Assembly (NCBI GenBank): GCA_037367355.1
Contig: CM074705.1
Span: forward strand, 310,001-374,000
Reading direction: 5' to 3'
Length of the DNA: 64,000 bases
DNA from: Neoscytalidium dimidiatum
Taxonomy: Eukaryota > Ascomycota > Dothideomycetes > Botryosphaeriales > Botryosphaeriaceae
The notes under the pieces were generated by a model. The model saw nothing but the letters and a program-made list of their open reading frames with translations, did not search any database and was not told where the DNA came from. This document shows positions 1 through 11,156 of the stretch, piece by piece. How positions within the stretch are numbered: position 1 is the stretch's first letter; every line of letters starts with the position of its first letter. The position numbers were made by a program, and so were the translations under genes.

Positions 1-449
1 ATTGGGACGGAGCCTTCCTTAGACCGGATGCCTTCTCGCTGCCCGAGCAGAGCTTGTACCATTGATTTAATTTCGGACATCGATTGCTCCAGGTCAGAAA
101 GCCTTTCACTGTTCAGTCTCGCTCTCGGATCGCGTTAGCATATGGTGGGCTTTACCTTTTCTCAACCTCGGAGCGCGGCTGCGATTCCTGATGTCGCAAT
201 GGAGAGGCTTGGCCGCCGCCTTTCTTACATGATAGTCTGTGTTGATTCCCGGAATGAGCTTCGATTTCGGAGGAAGAGAGCAGCACGGTCTTTCTCAAAC
301 GAGCTGGGCTACCTGAGTGTGCGACACCGCGTGCAGGCGTCCGAACCGTCGTCGAACTCACAGCGGCATTTCAGCCTTCGACATGTGTCGCAAGATAAGA
401 TAAGACGTCTTCTCTTCCTTGTTGCTCCATCTGCATCTACAACCACTAT
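1..449 (-). CDS. Zn2Cys6 transcription factor, N-terminal part (runs off the left edge)
   Basis: Reading leftward, exons are about 449-313, 236-156 and 108-1, with introns 312-237 (76 nt) and 155-109 (47 nt, GCTAAC branch-like site). Splicing gives a fungal binuclear zinc cluster: CDTCRRLKCRC, then CTRC, then RTLRLSC. The sixth cysteine is supplied only by the second exon, which supports the intron call. A basic stretch (RKRRR) precedes it, and a coiled-coil-type linker (SERLSDLEQSMSEIKSMV) follows it, as in Gal4-type dimeric DNA-binding regulators acting in the nucleus. The start is unresolved: there is an in-frame TGA at 450-452 and no in-frame ATG before the cluster, so a start exon must lie further upstream (higher coordinate). 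The gene is divergent from the dioxygenase at 899 and may regulate it (inference). The middle-homology domain is outside the window. Confidence 0.82.
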
Positions 450-823
450 TCAATGGCTTTGAGGCTTTGGCATCCAGCTTGCTCGGATCCTCTCGTCGGC
501 GGAGGAGCCAGGTAATTGCTTCTTGTCAGAATTCCTCGAAGAAGGTCTTCTGCGGTGATCGAGTTGAGAGAACAGTAAGGGTAGGGCCAGATAATTTCGA
601 AAACGTGATGGTCGATCAATGAGAGGCCGCCGGAGACCGATGGAAACCGCTTTATCTTATGAGTCGTGGTGGGGCACGCTAAGACACCGGAGCCGGCTCG
701 CCGTCGGAGACCGCAGGAGATAGCCGGACGCCGGTGGCGGACGGACCGAGTAACCGCCCTTCCGAATGCGCGGAATTGTCCTTTGGGTGATATTCAGTCC
801 TGTGATTCTCGTGAACCGTTTCG

Positions 824-830
824 TATAAAT
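824..830 (+). promoter_or_regulatory. TATA-like box upstream of the dioxygenase
   Basis: TATAAAT lies about 70 nt before the ATG at 899, in the shared spacer between the divergent zinc-cluster regulator and the dioxygenase. The spacing suits a core promoter, but no transcript evidence is available. Confidence 0.4.
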
Positions 831-898
831 ATTCAACAAGCTTTTCTCCACATACGCACAGGTCAGACTCCACCGGTCCCGTAGAAAACAACACTATC

Positions 899-2313
899 AT
901 GGCTACGAGCATCAACCCGGAGACCGCAGCGCCCGCCGGCTTCACCCAAATACCCATAAGGAGCTATGAAGGAGTATCGTACAGGCGCGTATCCACGAAT
1001 CCACCGCGCGACTGCACGCCAGAGGAAATCCCCATCATCGATCTGAACGGAATCTTCAATGACGATCTCGAAGCGCGCACAGCGGTGGCCCGCGAAATGC
1101 TCCATGCGGCCGAGTCCTCTGGTTTCTTCTACATCAAAAACCACGGGATCCCCGAGGACGTGATCGCGAACGCCCTGGAAAAGAGCAAGGAGTGCGTGCT
1201 ATCACCTGTTCCCCAACGCGATCCACTAAACCGCCGCCAGATTCTTCCGCCTCCCGGTCGAAGAAAAGCGCAAAGTAGCATCTCCCAACACCTCCTACGG
1301 CTACCACGGCCTGCGCGAAGGCCGCGCCAACCCGTTCAGCTCGGCAGGTACGTACGCACTCCATCCAACACTTCCCCCTCCACTCCCCAAACCTACATCG
1401 CAAAAAAAGAAAAAAAAAGAAGAAAAAAAAGGAGAATTGACCGCTCTCTCTCTCTCCCCCTCGCAACAGACGTCAAAGAATCCTCCACCTTCCACTACCA
1501 CCCCTCCTTCGACCCGCTCCACCGCTCCAGCCCGACCCCGACCCCGATCCCGCCCAAAGTCCTCGCCCACCTGCCCCAGGACGACGCGCACATCTGGCCG
1601 GCCCTCCAGCCCGCCGACTGCCGGCGCGCGCTGACGACGCACTGGGCGCACGCGCTCGCGCTGGCGCGGCGCCTGATCCGCGTGCTCGCGCTGGGCCTGG
1701 GGCTGCGCGAGGACCACTTCGACGGCGCGACGGCGTACCCGGGGGCGGACATGGCGGTGAACCACTACCCGGGCGGCCGGCTCGGAGAGGCGGAGGAGGA
1801 GGAGGAGGAGGAGGAGGAGGAGGAGATCAACGGGCTCGGCGCGCATACGGACCTGCAGATCCTGACGCTGCTGTGGCAGCAGCGCGACGGGCTGCAGGTG
1901 CTGAACGCGCGCGACGAGTGGGTGCGCGCGCCGCCGGTGCCGGGGACGCTCGTCGTCAACGTGGGCGATTTCCTGATGAGGCTGACGAACGACCGGCTGA
2001 GGTCGACCGTGCATCGGGTTGTCATGCCCGGGGTCGGGGAGGAGGACCGGTTTTCGATTCCGTTCTTCTTCGGTGAGTCCTGCGTCCCGGCGCCTGTGAT
2101 TGATTGGCTCGTGGCTGATGCGTTCTTTTGGAGGGTTCAATTTTGATGAGAAGTTGGGGGTGCTGCCGACGTGCGTGAATGAAGCGAACCCGGCGAAGTA
2201 CGAGCCGGTGACATGTGGAGAGGTGAGTGCCAGCGACGGCCCTTCCTTTCGTTGTGTGAAGATGGCTAACGGAATTGGCGTAGCTGATCGCGAAACGATT
2301 GGCACTTGGATGA
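899..2313 (+). CDS. 2-oxoglutarate/Fe(II)-dependent dioxygenase (isopenicillin N synthase-like)
   Basis: Five exons; introns 1192-1240, 1348-1469, 2073-2133 and 2223-2283; 373 residues. The N-terminal DIOX_N part has IPIIDLNGIF and GFFYIKNHGIPEDV. The jelly-roll core carries the Fe(II) triad His259-x-Asp261 (GAHTDLQ) and His315 (TVHRVV), and the 2-oxoglutarate-binding Arg327-x-Ser (RFSIPFF). The end (GVLPTC, PAKYEPVTCGE) is typical of fungal members that oxidise small molecules. The substrate cannot be told from sequence. Oddities: 11 consecutive Glu (E242-E252, coded by GAG repeats) sit just before the HxD motif, and intron 2 is a 122-nt A/G-rich tract. The first two introns contain no in-frame stop, so the unspliced frame stays open to 2146. 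The ATG at 899 gives the full DIOX_N domain and follows a TATA-like box. It probably forms a functional pair with the divergent Zn2Cys6 gene (inference). Confidence 0.9.
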
Positions 2314-4149
2314 TGGACTCTCTGTGGTAAGTGAGTCGCTTGGTCAGTTCTGGTGTAAGAGATCACGCAGGAGCTCGGTTTGGGCAGGCAATACAGCAAG
2401 GCGATGACCGTCGGGAGAACTGGTGTAGGGATGCATCCACTTTCATGCTAGGTGTCCGATGGACAGACATTTCCGACAGCTGTGTTGCGAATAGTCTGAA
2501 CAAGTGACACATGAACGGACCATGCGCGTAAGCAGATAGTAATCGGATTGCTAGAATGTTGGCTCACACCGATTCATCTTTCGTCAGCGAGATCTGAGGA
2601 TGTAAGTGAAAAAAAATTGTCTGGTATCTGTGTGATGACTGCACACCTTTGTAGGAGATAGGCAACCTGGCCGGAGGACCGTCAGAGTCACGGGAAGTAG
2701 CTAGTCCGCGGCAGTTTACGCGCCAACGTGATACCGATATGAGTCGTATGCGCTTGGGCTTCATTTGTCCAACTCCACGGCAACGCGGCACGACCTCATC
2801 CGGAACATAGGTGGGAATAATGCCTTTATGTCTCACGCACCAGATACCATGATAACATCGTACAAAAGACAGCGTCGGATTCACAGGAAGGTTTGAGTAT
2901 CTACCGCCAGCCTCCTGCAGAGTTCTAACAATGCATTAGTTGACACATCGATTCAAGTAGATTGCTCTGCAAGTGACATGCAGTTTTTGGTACAACAACA
3001 ATAAAGTAAGTGTATGAACGACTGACCTCTACTTGACTTTTTGAGTAGAGGGGCCACATGCTAGTCCATGGAATGTTGCGGCTCTCTGCTATTCTGCTGG
3101 TAACACGGCAGAAAGGCAAGCCGGCTGGCGTAGAAAAATTGCGCACGATCCTTGCCTACGCGCCTGCCAGTCGTTTTGACTGATTACATTAGCAAATTAT
3201 GAGTTATTTAGGGAATGGTAAATAGCGATCCAGGCAGAAGATGAAACAGGTCGATCTGCAGGTATCATGCCTACTTCGGCGACCTTGAGATGTCTTGCTG
3301 CACGACATAGCAAACCTAACGACACGCCAGGTGAAGAGTTTTCCTTCATGGAGGATAGTCCCTGTCCAATAGTGCCTGGCCAGACTTCTTGCATGGGGGA
3401 ACCTGGCTTTTCTGCCGCGGGCAAGCTGACGGAGAGATTTTCTAATGGTGCGGCTCGTAGTCTTCGGAAAACCCGATAGCTTCAGTTTGCTCAGCGGCGC
3501 AACGTGGGCTTTAGTGGGTATGATGGGACCCGGAACAAGGCTCACGCTATCGGCGCGGTTCGGCGAGGCCGTCCAGTTTTATCAGAATGGAAAGTCGATA
3601 GGCGCATAAGAACAATAGCGCATACTGTGAAGAACCCGGCTCTGACACAGACGCGAGGATTGAAACAAGAACAAGCATCGACTGGACCTATTCGGGACAA
3701 TGCACCAGGCTGTGCGAAGAGCTGATTAGGGTAAAGCGCTATCGACATGATGAAAGCTCGGCAGGAACCATCGTTGTTGGCGTAGAAGCGCTAGACGTAG
3801 CGGACGGAGAACGGAGCTTTGGGGCGGAGCTGAAAAGGAAGACGGACGGGCAGCGGCAGCCTCGATGCAAATCGGCGCTAAATTGGCTTCCGCGGGCTCA
3901 GGAAGCGGGGACTTTGGCTATCGGTGCGTCAGAGCCGTCAACTATGCCGTCTGAACGATGGATAGCACTGACAGGTGCCGGCTAGATGCGGGGACAATGT
4001 GTAACTAGGAGAACTCGAGGGCGAGAGTTGCACGAGGATATCAGATGGACAGCAGAGAGGCGAGCCGAAGCATGTGTCCGGCAACTTGCGGCACGTGAAA
4101 TATGCAGCGTCGGAATCGCTCGCATAATTGGGCGGAGAGAGACAGAGAG

Positions 4150-4189
<40 letters not shown>

Positions 4190-5094
4190 GACAGTTGGTG
4201 GATGGTAGGGCTGGTGGGATGCACATCATCGAGTGGCAGTGCCCATCTAGATCCAGATAAGTGGAGACCAGCGGAGATGTTGGATAGCGCGTACCAGTAG
4301 TGGAGGGAGCGGAGGTTATGATGGAAGCTTGGGACAGGGTTCAGCCAGTGGGAAGCGTGGCCGAGCATAGCGGCCGGAGCGGCGCGGCCGGGGCGCAGTC
4401 GCAGATGGCAGATGGGAGGTGGCGGGAGATGGCGGGAGATTGGTGAATGTTGTTGAGGGTTACACTACGGCACCAGGCACACGCTCCCCTGTCACTCCTC
4501 CCGGCCAGCGTCGTTGCCCTGCCCAATCATCTGCTCCTGCGTCCATCATCGCTTTCTTCTTCCACCAGAGCCTTGCCGTTTTGGGTCACGACGTAGCACA
4601 CGCCATTACCGGAATCCGACACCGACATTATTTTCCGCTTCCTCATTCTCGCCCTGCAGCACGCCTGCTGACCTCCGGCGTCCATAAACTAACCATGCTG
4701 TCCACCGACCTGTGTCCAGTCCAGCACCGACGCGGCCCGTGCCTGTCAAGCCTGTCAAGCCTGTCAGCGGCCGCACTTGGTTGTATAGCGCGTGGCGCAA
4801 CCATTCCCTCCAAGCTAACCGTCGGCTTGCTTGGTTCGTCCTTGCATAGCGCTGTGTTCCCGCCTGTGTACCCAGCCAGCCTTCTCCGTCGCACTATCGC
4901 GTGGTAGCCTGGCCCCGAACCCTTTCACCGCCCACTCATATCCCACTCGCTCTTCACCGCCGCAGCCTCTTATTCAATCCCCTCTGCCCCATTCTGACCT
5001 CGTTTTTGGTCCCTTTTTGGTCTCTCTTTCCTCTTGATGAACTCCAATCCGTCAGCCATTTTACGCGGCAGAATGGCCTGCCGTTAACGGAATC
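2314..5094. other. Gene-free 2.8-kb spacer
   Basis: No open frame here has recognisable domains, consistent codon bias or plausible splice joins. It holds a (GT)n microsatellite (4154-4182). The last 600 bp are pyrimidine-rich and probably promoter and leader of the gene at 5095. I see no transposon ends, but an eroded element cannot be excluded by eye. Confidence 0.5.
4154..4182. repeat. (GT)n microsatellite
   Basis: About 13 GT units, closed by GTATGTGT, lie in non-coding sequence. This is an ordinary simple repeat, useful as a length marker. Confidence 0.9.
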
Positions 5095-6929
5095 ATGGTC
5101 CGCGAGATCCCAGTGTCTGTTATATTCACCTGGCCGAAGCCGAACTATATCGATCCCGTTACTCGTGGCCCTGCTTTGATCATCGTCAATGCTATCTTCA
5201 TATCCCTGTGTACCCTTGTACTTCTACTGCGCCTGTACACCCGCATCTTCATAAAGAGATGGTTCGGCTCCGATGACGTCTTCATTATCTTAGCATATGT
5301 AAGAGTCCTCTCCCTGGCTTTACCCGGCTCCCCTAGCTCTGACAACATCTCCCAGATATCAACTGTCGCCCTGACAGCAAATGTGATCGTTGCTAATGTG
5401 CATTTCTACTGGAATCGCCATGTCTGGGACATACCAATCGCTTCGTTTCCGGGTACGTCTTTTACTCGACGCCGTCAACCCATTCAACACTAACGCGTCG
5501 AAGAGGTCTTGAAGGTCGCCTTTTCGGCGAAGCTCATATTTGTATTCGCCGCCACCTTCACTCGCCAATCCCTGCTATGCTTCTATTACCGCCTGATCGC
5601 AGACTCGGGCATGAAGTGGTTCGTCTGGGCTTTGCATGGAACCGTCTTCTTCAATACCGCTGCGGCCATCGCCTTCACATGCCTCGGAATATGGCTTTGC
5701 GCGTAAGCATCCCATACATCAGGCACTCAACTACGCTGACTGGACCCAACAACAGTCCAATCAATGCCTATTGGTCCATTGCCATGCCGGAAGGCGCCCG
5801 CTGCCTTGACGAAGGCAAAGTTGTGCTCGGAATCGGCGTCGTCAACTGTTTCATAGACCTCCTGATCACCATACTCCCGATTCCCATCATCACGAGGCTT
5901 CAAATGCCCATGCAGCAGCGCATCGGCGTCATGATTCTCCTCAGCCTCGGCTTCATCGTTGTCATCGCCGGCGCCATCCGCACGTACTACATATGGAAAG
6001 GCCTGATAGTAAGCTACGACGAGACTTGGCTCACCTTTCCCTTGTGGATAGCCGCAGCAGTTGAAATAAATCTGGGCGTGGTACGTGTTCACCCCCTGCA
6101 ATCCACACCGATATAAATCCCCTCAGACTTACATTCTTCCGTTACCCAGATCTGCGCCTGCATGCCCGCCCTCCGGCCCTTCATCTCGCGCTACATCGCG
6201 CCCGCCTTCTCCAGCGTCAGCAGCCGCATCTCGAGCTTCATCTCGCGCACCAGCCTCGGCAACACGCACAGCTCCTCGCGCAGAGCCTCCGCCCACCACG
6301 CTCGCGGCAGCAAATCCTACCGCAGGTTCCACAACACCACCAAAAGCTCCGGCGGCAGCGCGACCCTCAAGGGCGGCGGCTGCAGCAGCCTGTCCTCGAA
6401 GCCCTCCTCGCACCTCGCCTCCTCGCACACCGACGCCACCATCGCCACGGGCGGCCCCCTGCACGGCCCCGACGGCCTCTTCTTCACCGCCGCCGACCCC
6501 CCTCCGCCCTCTCTCACCACCGCCCGCCGCCTGCCCCCCGTCCCGCCCGTCTCCCCGCTGCACATCACCTGCCGCCACTCCTTCGAGCTCGTCTCGCTGG
6601 ACCGCCGCTGCTCCGCCGCCGATCCCGCGCTGGTCGCTGGCGGCGATGCGTCGTCGTCGTCGTCGGCGGGACGCTGTGATCAGAGCAACGGGCGGGCGAG
6701 CAGCACGCTGGACCGGCTGGGGGGAGATGGCAACGGTGTGGAAGAGGGAGGAGGGGGCGGGTTGGAGCTCGATCCGAGGGAGTATGAGTGGAGGGCGGAG
6801 GTGTCGTGTCCGGCGGGGAGAGGGAGGGGTCATCATGGAAGTGGCGAGAAGGAGGAGGGGGAGGAGGGGGAGACGAGGGTGGGAAGGAAGAGGAGTTTTG
6901 TTATGGGGAGGGGGTGGGGCCGGTTTTGA
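5095..6929 (+). CDS. Fungal rhodopsin-domain integral membrane protein
   Basis: Five exons; introns 5299-5355, 5453-5503, 5703-5755 and 6081-6149 (51-69 nt); 534 residues. The N-terminal ~300 residues form seven hydrophobic helices with the features of the fungal rhodopsin-like domain (the PTH11/CFEM-GPCR-related group): LLLRLYTRIFIKRWFGSDD after helix 1, SLLCFYYRL, and DEGKVVLGIGVVNCFIDLLITILPIP later. No CFEM cysteine domain precedes it. The C-terminal ~200 residues are cytoplasmic-type low complexity (Ser/Arg, then Gly/Glu-rich), matching a strongly GC-rich, purine-biased region from about 6180 to 6900. The role is unknown; relatives are often proposed to be receptors, but ligands are rarely known. 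The ATG at 5095 is the first in frame and gives a short extracellular N-terminus. Confidence 0.85.
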
Positions 6930-7337
6930 TTTTTTTTTTTTCCCCTCTTTGGGGAGAGGGGGAGTTGTTGGGGTGGGGGGAAAGGTTTGTGAGGATCATG
7001 GGATGAGGGATGATGATGACGATGTGTTTGATACGATACCCACTATTTCCCTTTGTGTTATTTGCTTCGGCGTGCTTGCGCGTGGGCAAGCAGCTGGTTT
7101 TACTTTATTTGGACGTGGCGTATGCAGATAGCAAAGTGTGCGTTGGAAACGCGACAATCAACAAAGACGCGTGGATTCTTGCCGCCTCAGCCTCCTATGC
7201 TGCATATAAGCACGATGAAATCTTTCCCTCCCCCACATCTCGTCCACTCACCCTTACACCAAAAAAAAGCAATAACGCACCGAACGGCCCAACCACCAAC
7301 CAAAACCAAAACCAAGAAAGATCCACAACACCAAAAA
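6930..7337. other. Short intergenic spacer
   Basis: A T11 tract follows the stop codon, and then a GT/GA-rich stretch. An A-rich leader (CCAAAAAATG) immediately precedes the next gene. No further features were recognised. Confidence 0.5.
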
Positions 7338-8198
7338 ATGGACCCCCAACCACCGCCTCCCCACATCGACGCCTTCCCCACCCAGCACGACGGCCCGCTG
7401 GAGTCCTTCCTCCGCGAGCAAATCCTGTCCAACGCCAGGACCGTGTACCCTCGTTCCGACTCCGACGACTCCACCATCGGTCGCGAACGGCTGGGCCCAG
7501 GCGATGAGGAACAGTTCGAGCTCGTCCTGATGACGCGGCTCGTCACGAAGGGCGGGTGGAGGGAGGAGGTCGTCGCTTACACGGCGTTCGTGGTGGGGAC
7601 GGCGTGGGCGGAGGGGGGCGAAGAGGAGGGGGCCGCGGATGGCGGGGAGGATGGGAGCGAGGGGAGCGTTGGGCCGGTGGTGGGGAGCAGTGAGGACGAG
7701 GCGGCGAGCAGTGAGAGCGCGGTGGAGAGGAGTGGGGCTGCGGGTGGTGGGAGTGAGCTTAGAGCGTCGTCGTCCTCTCCTTCTCCTGAGACGGAGGAGC
7801 GGCGTGATGCCCAGCTCAGCCCGGAGCTTGGGAGCTCGTTCTTTGGGCTTTCGTTGGAGGAGGAGAAGACGAAGAAGGGTGGAGGAGCTTCTGAGGATGT
7901 TGGCGAGCAGTCCTCCACGAAGGGGAAGAAGATGAAGAAGCTGAGGCGTCGTGTTGTGCAGACGGGTGTGTTGGACTGCAGAAGTTTGACGCTGGCGTTG
8001 AAGACGCTGGCGAGGGAGGTGTTCAGGGATGCTGGAAACTGGTTCGATGAAGACGAGCAGGAGGATTTGGTGAGAGATATCAACGTTCTGATTGAACAGC
8101 GGGAGAAAAGAGAGGAGGAAGAGAGGCAGAGGTTGAGGAATGCGCACGGAGCGACGGTGCAGAGGTTGAGTGAGCAGGTGGATCGTGATATCGACTGA
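7338..8198 (+). CDS. Hypothetical acidic protein with C-terminal coiled coil
   Basis: A single-exon frame of 286 residues. The start at 7338 (CCAAAAAATGG) fits a fungal initiation context; the frame is open further upstream, but that extension shows no coding character. An ordered N-terminal part (residues 15-95: GPLESFLREQILSNARTVYP, FELVLMTRLVTKGGW) is followed by a Glu/Ser/Gly-rich disordered centre, a basic patch (KGKKMKKLRRR) and a predicted helical, coiled-coil-like end (LVRDINVLIEQREKREEEE). I recognise no family. A hairpin shared with two other loci lies 168 bp after the stop. Confidence 0.65.
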   Translation: MDPQPPPPHIDAFPTQHDGPLESFLREQILSNARTVYPRSDSDDSTIGRERLGPGDEEQFELVLMTRLVTKGGWREEVVAYTAFVVGTAWAEGGEEEGAADGGEDGSEGSVGPVVGSSEDEAASSESAVERSGAAGGGSELRASSSSPSPETEERRDAQLSPELGSSFFGLSLEEEKTKKGGGASEDVGEQSSTKGKKMKKLRRRVVQTGVLDCRSLTLALKTLAREVFRDAGNWFDEDEQEDLVRDINVLIEQREKREEEERQRLRNAHGATVQRLSEQVDRDID

Positions 8199-9601
8199 GT
8201 TGTTGATCGTTTTGTAGGAAATGATATGTGTGCTGCTCTCTTTTCTCTTGCAGGGAGAAGTCCGTCTCATTAAGACCGTTTATAATGATTAGCGGTCACC
8301 ATTGAAGTACTTTGAGGCATTCGCTCAATTTTTACATCAACGACAGGATAGGATTCTTAAAACTTCATGGGCAGTGCAAGCAGTCGTCCCGACGTGAATG
8401 TCATGTGATGTGCGTAACCTCTGCATCAAGATGACTGCTTCAACTGCCCATGCGAGCTCTACAACTGTTTGAAAGTTTATTCTTAGCTCATCCAGTTCAG
8501 AGAGAGCTTATCGTAGAAGTTGCGCATTGCCCTGAACTCCGAGACAAAGCACATAGAGCTTACTTAATCGTCCTGCAAGGAGAAAAATGATTATTCAAAG
8601 GGTTCCTAGGATATAGGACAGAGTGGCCTGCAAGGTTGATTTCTTTGTAGAGAACGTGTACCTCCACATGACAGCAGAGTATTTACGCCCCAAAAGCGGG
8701 CCAACAGTGTTTCAGAATACATACGCTTCTTTCCTTTTTCTTTATTGGTCCAGCCACTTGCTAGCATGTCTCAGATCCCCTGAGTCAAGATTAAAGTCAT
8801 GCATCGCCGGAAAAATATGGAACTCAATGTCAGACGAGGGTATCGGCTTGCAAAACCCACGTGGTCGTGTCACTTGGGTTGCGTATCCAAACAAATAGAA
8901 AGTAAATAGCAACCGTGACGGACCCTTTGCAGCGGAACGTACCTTTTATCATGCGACATGCTCGTGTTGTAGAAGCCACACATTTAATTTAAGGAAATAT
9001 GATCTGCTGACAAGTATTGAATGTTCCTGATTCGGGAAGCATATCGTTGCTTACTAAGCAACGACTGTGTTTGTTTATCAATACCTTCCCAGCCACAGGT
9101 GGTAAACACAATTTCTGAATGGACAATTTGGTCACTTGGCGAAGGAGTACCTTCTGATCAGCCGTGTTTCCAGCATCAGACGCGCGGAGAGGCATGAGAG
9201 TTGGAACTCGCGGTCCAGTAGTGTTACGTATAAAATACACGTTATAGGGAGTGCGATCTATAGAATAACTCTGACCTGGTAACACACGCAATCTGAAAAC
9301 TTTAAAAATTAACCATAGATATATCTGCGAGGCCGTATACGATCAGTGCTCGAGTTTATTGGCTTCAGCTCGGGCTACCTACTCAAAGGCGTAAAAACGT
9401 GACCACATCGGTTCCAGCGTTTCCGGTACGTACATAAATGGACAACACCCTTGCACTTGTGCACTCCTACCATCTCGTGCACACAACTTGGTTCTTTTTT
9501 CGCCGAATAGGATCTCCAAAACCCAATTCTTATCTTTCCCCAAGTCACAATCTTCGTCGCATCCTTGCTGCACATCAGACCAGCCTTCCCATCAAGTGAC
9601 C
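8199..9601. other. 1.4-kb spacer with a hairpin element
   Basis: It contains the inverted repeat at 8366-8452, described separately. The rest is AT-richer with only short unsupported frames. The last ~120 bp before 9602 are probably leader of the next gene. Confidence 0.5.
8366..8452 (+). repeat. Hairpin element, copy 1 of 3
   Basis: Arms 8366-8388 and 8430-8452 (23 nt each, 20 Watson-Crick pairs plus one G-U) flank a 41-nt loop. The left arm and adjoining loop match the copy at 25604 at 25 of 31 positions. The right arm continues into CCCATGCGAG, which resembles CCCATGCGAAC at the third copy (51254-51336). It lies 168 bp after the stop at 8198, in the same orientation. Confidence 0.7.
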
Positions 9602-9988
9602 ATGCAAACCAACTTCTGGGTCAGCCTATCTAGGAAAGCCAACAACGGCGCTCCACCCACAAATACCACGCGCCGCGGCCCAAAGAGCTACTGGTACGTC
9701 AACGGCCAGCGATATCCCGTCGACGATATTAGCTCGCCATCCACACCCACCACCACGGCCCCCAGAACAACAAGCAACACGACGAGTACCGCCACGACCA
9801 CGACCACCACCACCACCGTGTCCACCTTCGCAACCACCCCAAGCATCATCAGCCCCACCACCGCCGGCCCCGCGGCCAACAACCCCGTCCGCGCCTCCGT
9901 CGGCAGCAGCAACAGCGGCAACACCACGCCCAGCTCGACCAACCCGCCGCAGCGCTACTACGACCCCGTCCGCGATGCCTGGGTATAA
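9602..9988 (+). CDS. Hypothetical Thr-rich protein (possible 5' part of the next gene)
   Basis: 128 residues from an ATG at 9602: a short ordered start (KSYWYVNGQRYPVDD), then a Thr/Ser/Pro-rich tract with TTTTTTTT, ending PPQRYYDPVRDAWV. No signal peptide or known domain is seen. Its last 14 bases overlap the ATG at 9975 of the next frame. A 37-nt stretch, 9968-10004, begins GT and ends CCCGCAG. Removing it would join the two in phase into one 341-residue protein. That is below the usual intron size, so two genes, one spliced gene, or a sequence error all remain open. Confidence 0.5.
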   Translation: MQTNFWVSLSRKANNGAPPTNTTRRGPKSYWYVNGQRYPVDDISSPSTPTTTAPRTTSNTTSTATTTTTTTTVSTFATTPSIISPTTAGPAANNPVRASVGSSNSGNTTPSSTNPPQRYYDPVRDAWV

Positions 9989-10754
9989 TCCGTGCTGCCC
10001 GCAGATGCAGCGCAAGGACAGCATGGACGCCGCCGCCGCCGCCGCCGCCGCCCCGCACGTCTGCCAACACATGCTCTTCGCAACCGGCAACAGGTACTAC
10101 GGCGCAGGCGCAGCCGCAACCGCGCCGCCGACGCCCACCAATTGGCTGCCTGAAGGATACAGCAACATCACCATTCACAATCCGAGACCGTAAGCGAAGA
10201 TCGCTCCTCCCATCCTACCCACAGGGCATGTGACGGGACTGCTGATGAATTTTTTTTTTATTAATTTTTGTTTGGACAGGCGCTCGTACTCCCTTGCGAC
10301 CACGCCGCTGTTCGTGAGGACGGCGCCACAGCCATACGACGGTGGGATGAGGGACGGCATGATGGCAATTTCGCCAACGGCGGCGGCAAATGAGATGCGC
10401 AGGGTGAGTGAGGGTCAGCAGACGGGGTACGAAGCGCGGAGGAAGAGTTATCCCACGGGGGCGGGCAGGGCGAGAGCGCTGAAGCCGCTTCCGCCGAGGA
10501 AAGATGGGGCACAGAAGCGGAAATTGGGGCAAAGGGAGGGGTCCAAGCGGTCCGGGAAGGCTGTGAGTGGTAACGGCAATGCTGGGGGTGGAGAAGCGGG
10601 CCGGTCAAACGCGACAGGTTTCAGTGAGGGCGCTGGATGTGGAAGTGAGGGACAGCGTGGCCGCAAGGAAGCAGGCGAGAGCAGACCTATGAGCGGCGGG
10701 CAAGAGTACGCTTGGGATCCTTTTGTTAGCGGGCATTTCAAGTACTGGGGTTGA
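9975..10754 (+). CDS. Hypothetical Ala/Gly-rich protein (possible 3' part of the preceding gene)
   Basis: Two exons with intron 10190-10279 (90 nt, GTAAGC...GACAG); 229 residues if the ATG at 9975 is used. Features are a GCC-coded poly-Ala run near residues 18-26, GNRYYGAG, and NPRPRSYSLATTPLFVRTAPQP across the splice, which supports the join. A basic, Gly/Ser-rich disordered half follows, ending in an ordered-looking tail (EYAWDPFVSGHFKYWG). The start is uncertain because this may be the second half of the frame beginning at 9602. No family was recognised. Confidence 0.55.
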
Positions 10755-11156
10755 TCGAAATGGATAGGCTGGGGGAAAGCGCTTGTTGGTCAAGTTTCCC
10801 GAAACGATTCAAGAAAATATCTCATCAAATTCGCACAGGGTCCATTCAAGGCTCCTGTTCCAAGCATCTGCTAATTAATCATGCGTTATGAGACTCTTTC
10901 AAGTCATGCACATCAGTACTACTACAAGGGAGCTCACAATGAACATTTTATTCACGCTTCCTGACCAGCCACGGGCTCTGTAGAGGCAACAAAGAGAACA
11001 GTATCTCTAAGTCAACTGCTGAAACATGACTCCCCTGTAAAACGCCAGAAAAAAAAAAAACTCTCTTTTTTGAGGTATTCGATAGCCATTAAAAAAAAAC
11101 CCCCCCCCACAACATCCACCCACCACCCATTCACCTCCCCAGCTCCTGGCACAACC
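10755..11156. other. Intergenic spacer
   Basis: It holds homopolymer A tracts (around 11048 and 11090) and a C9 tract just upstream of the next gene. Nothing else was recognised. Confidence 0.5.
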
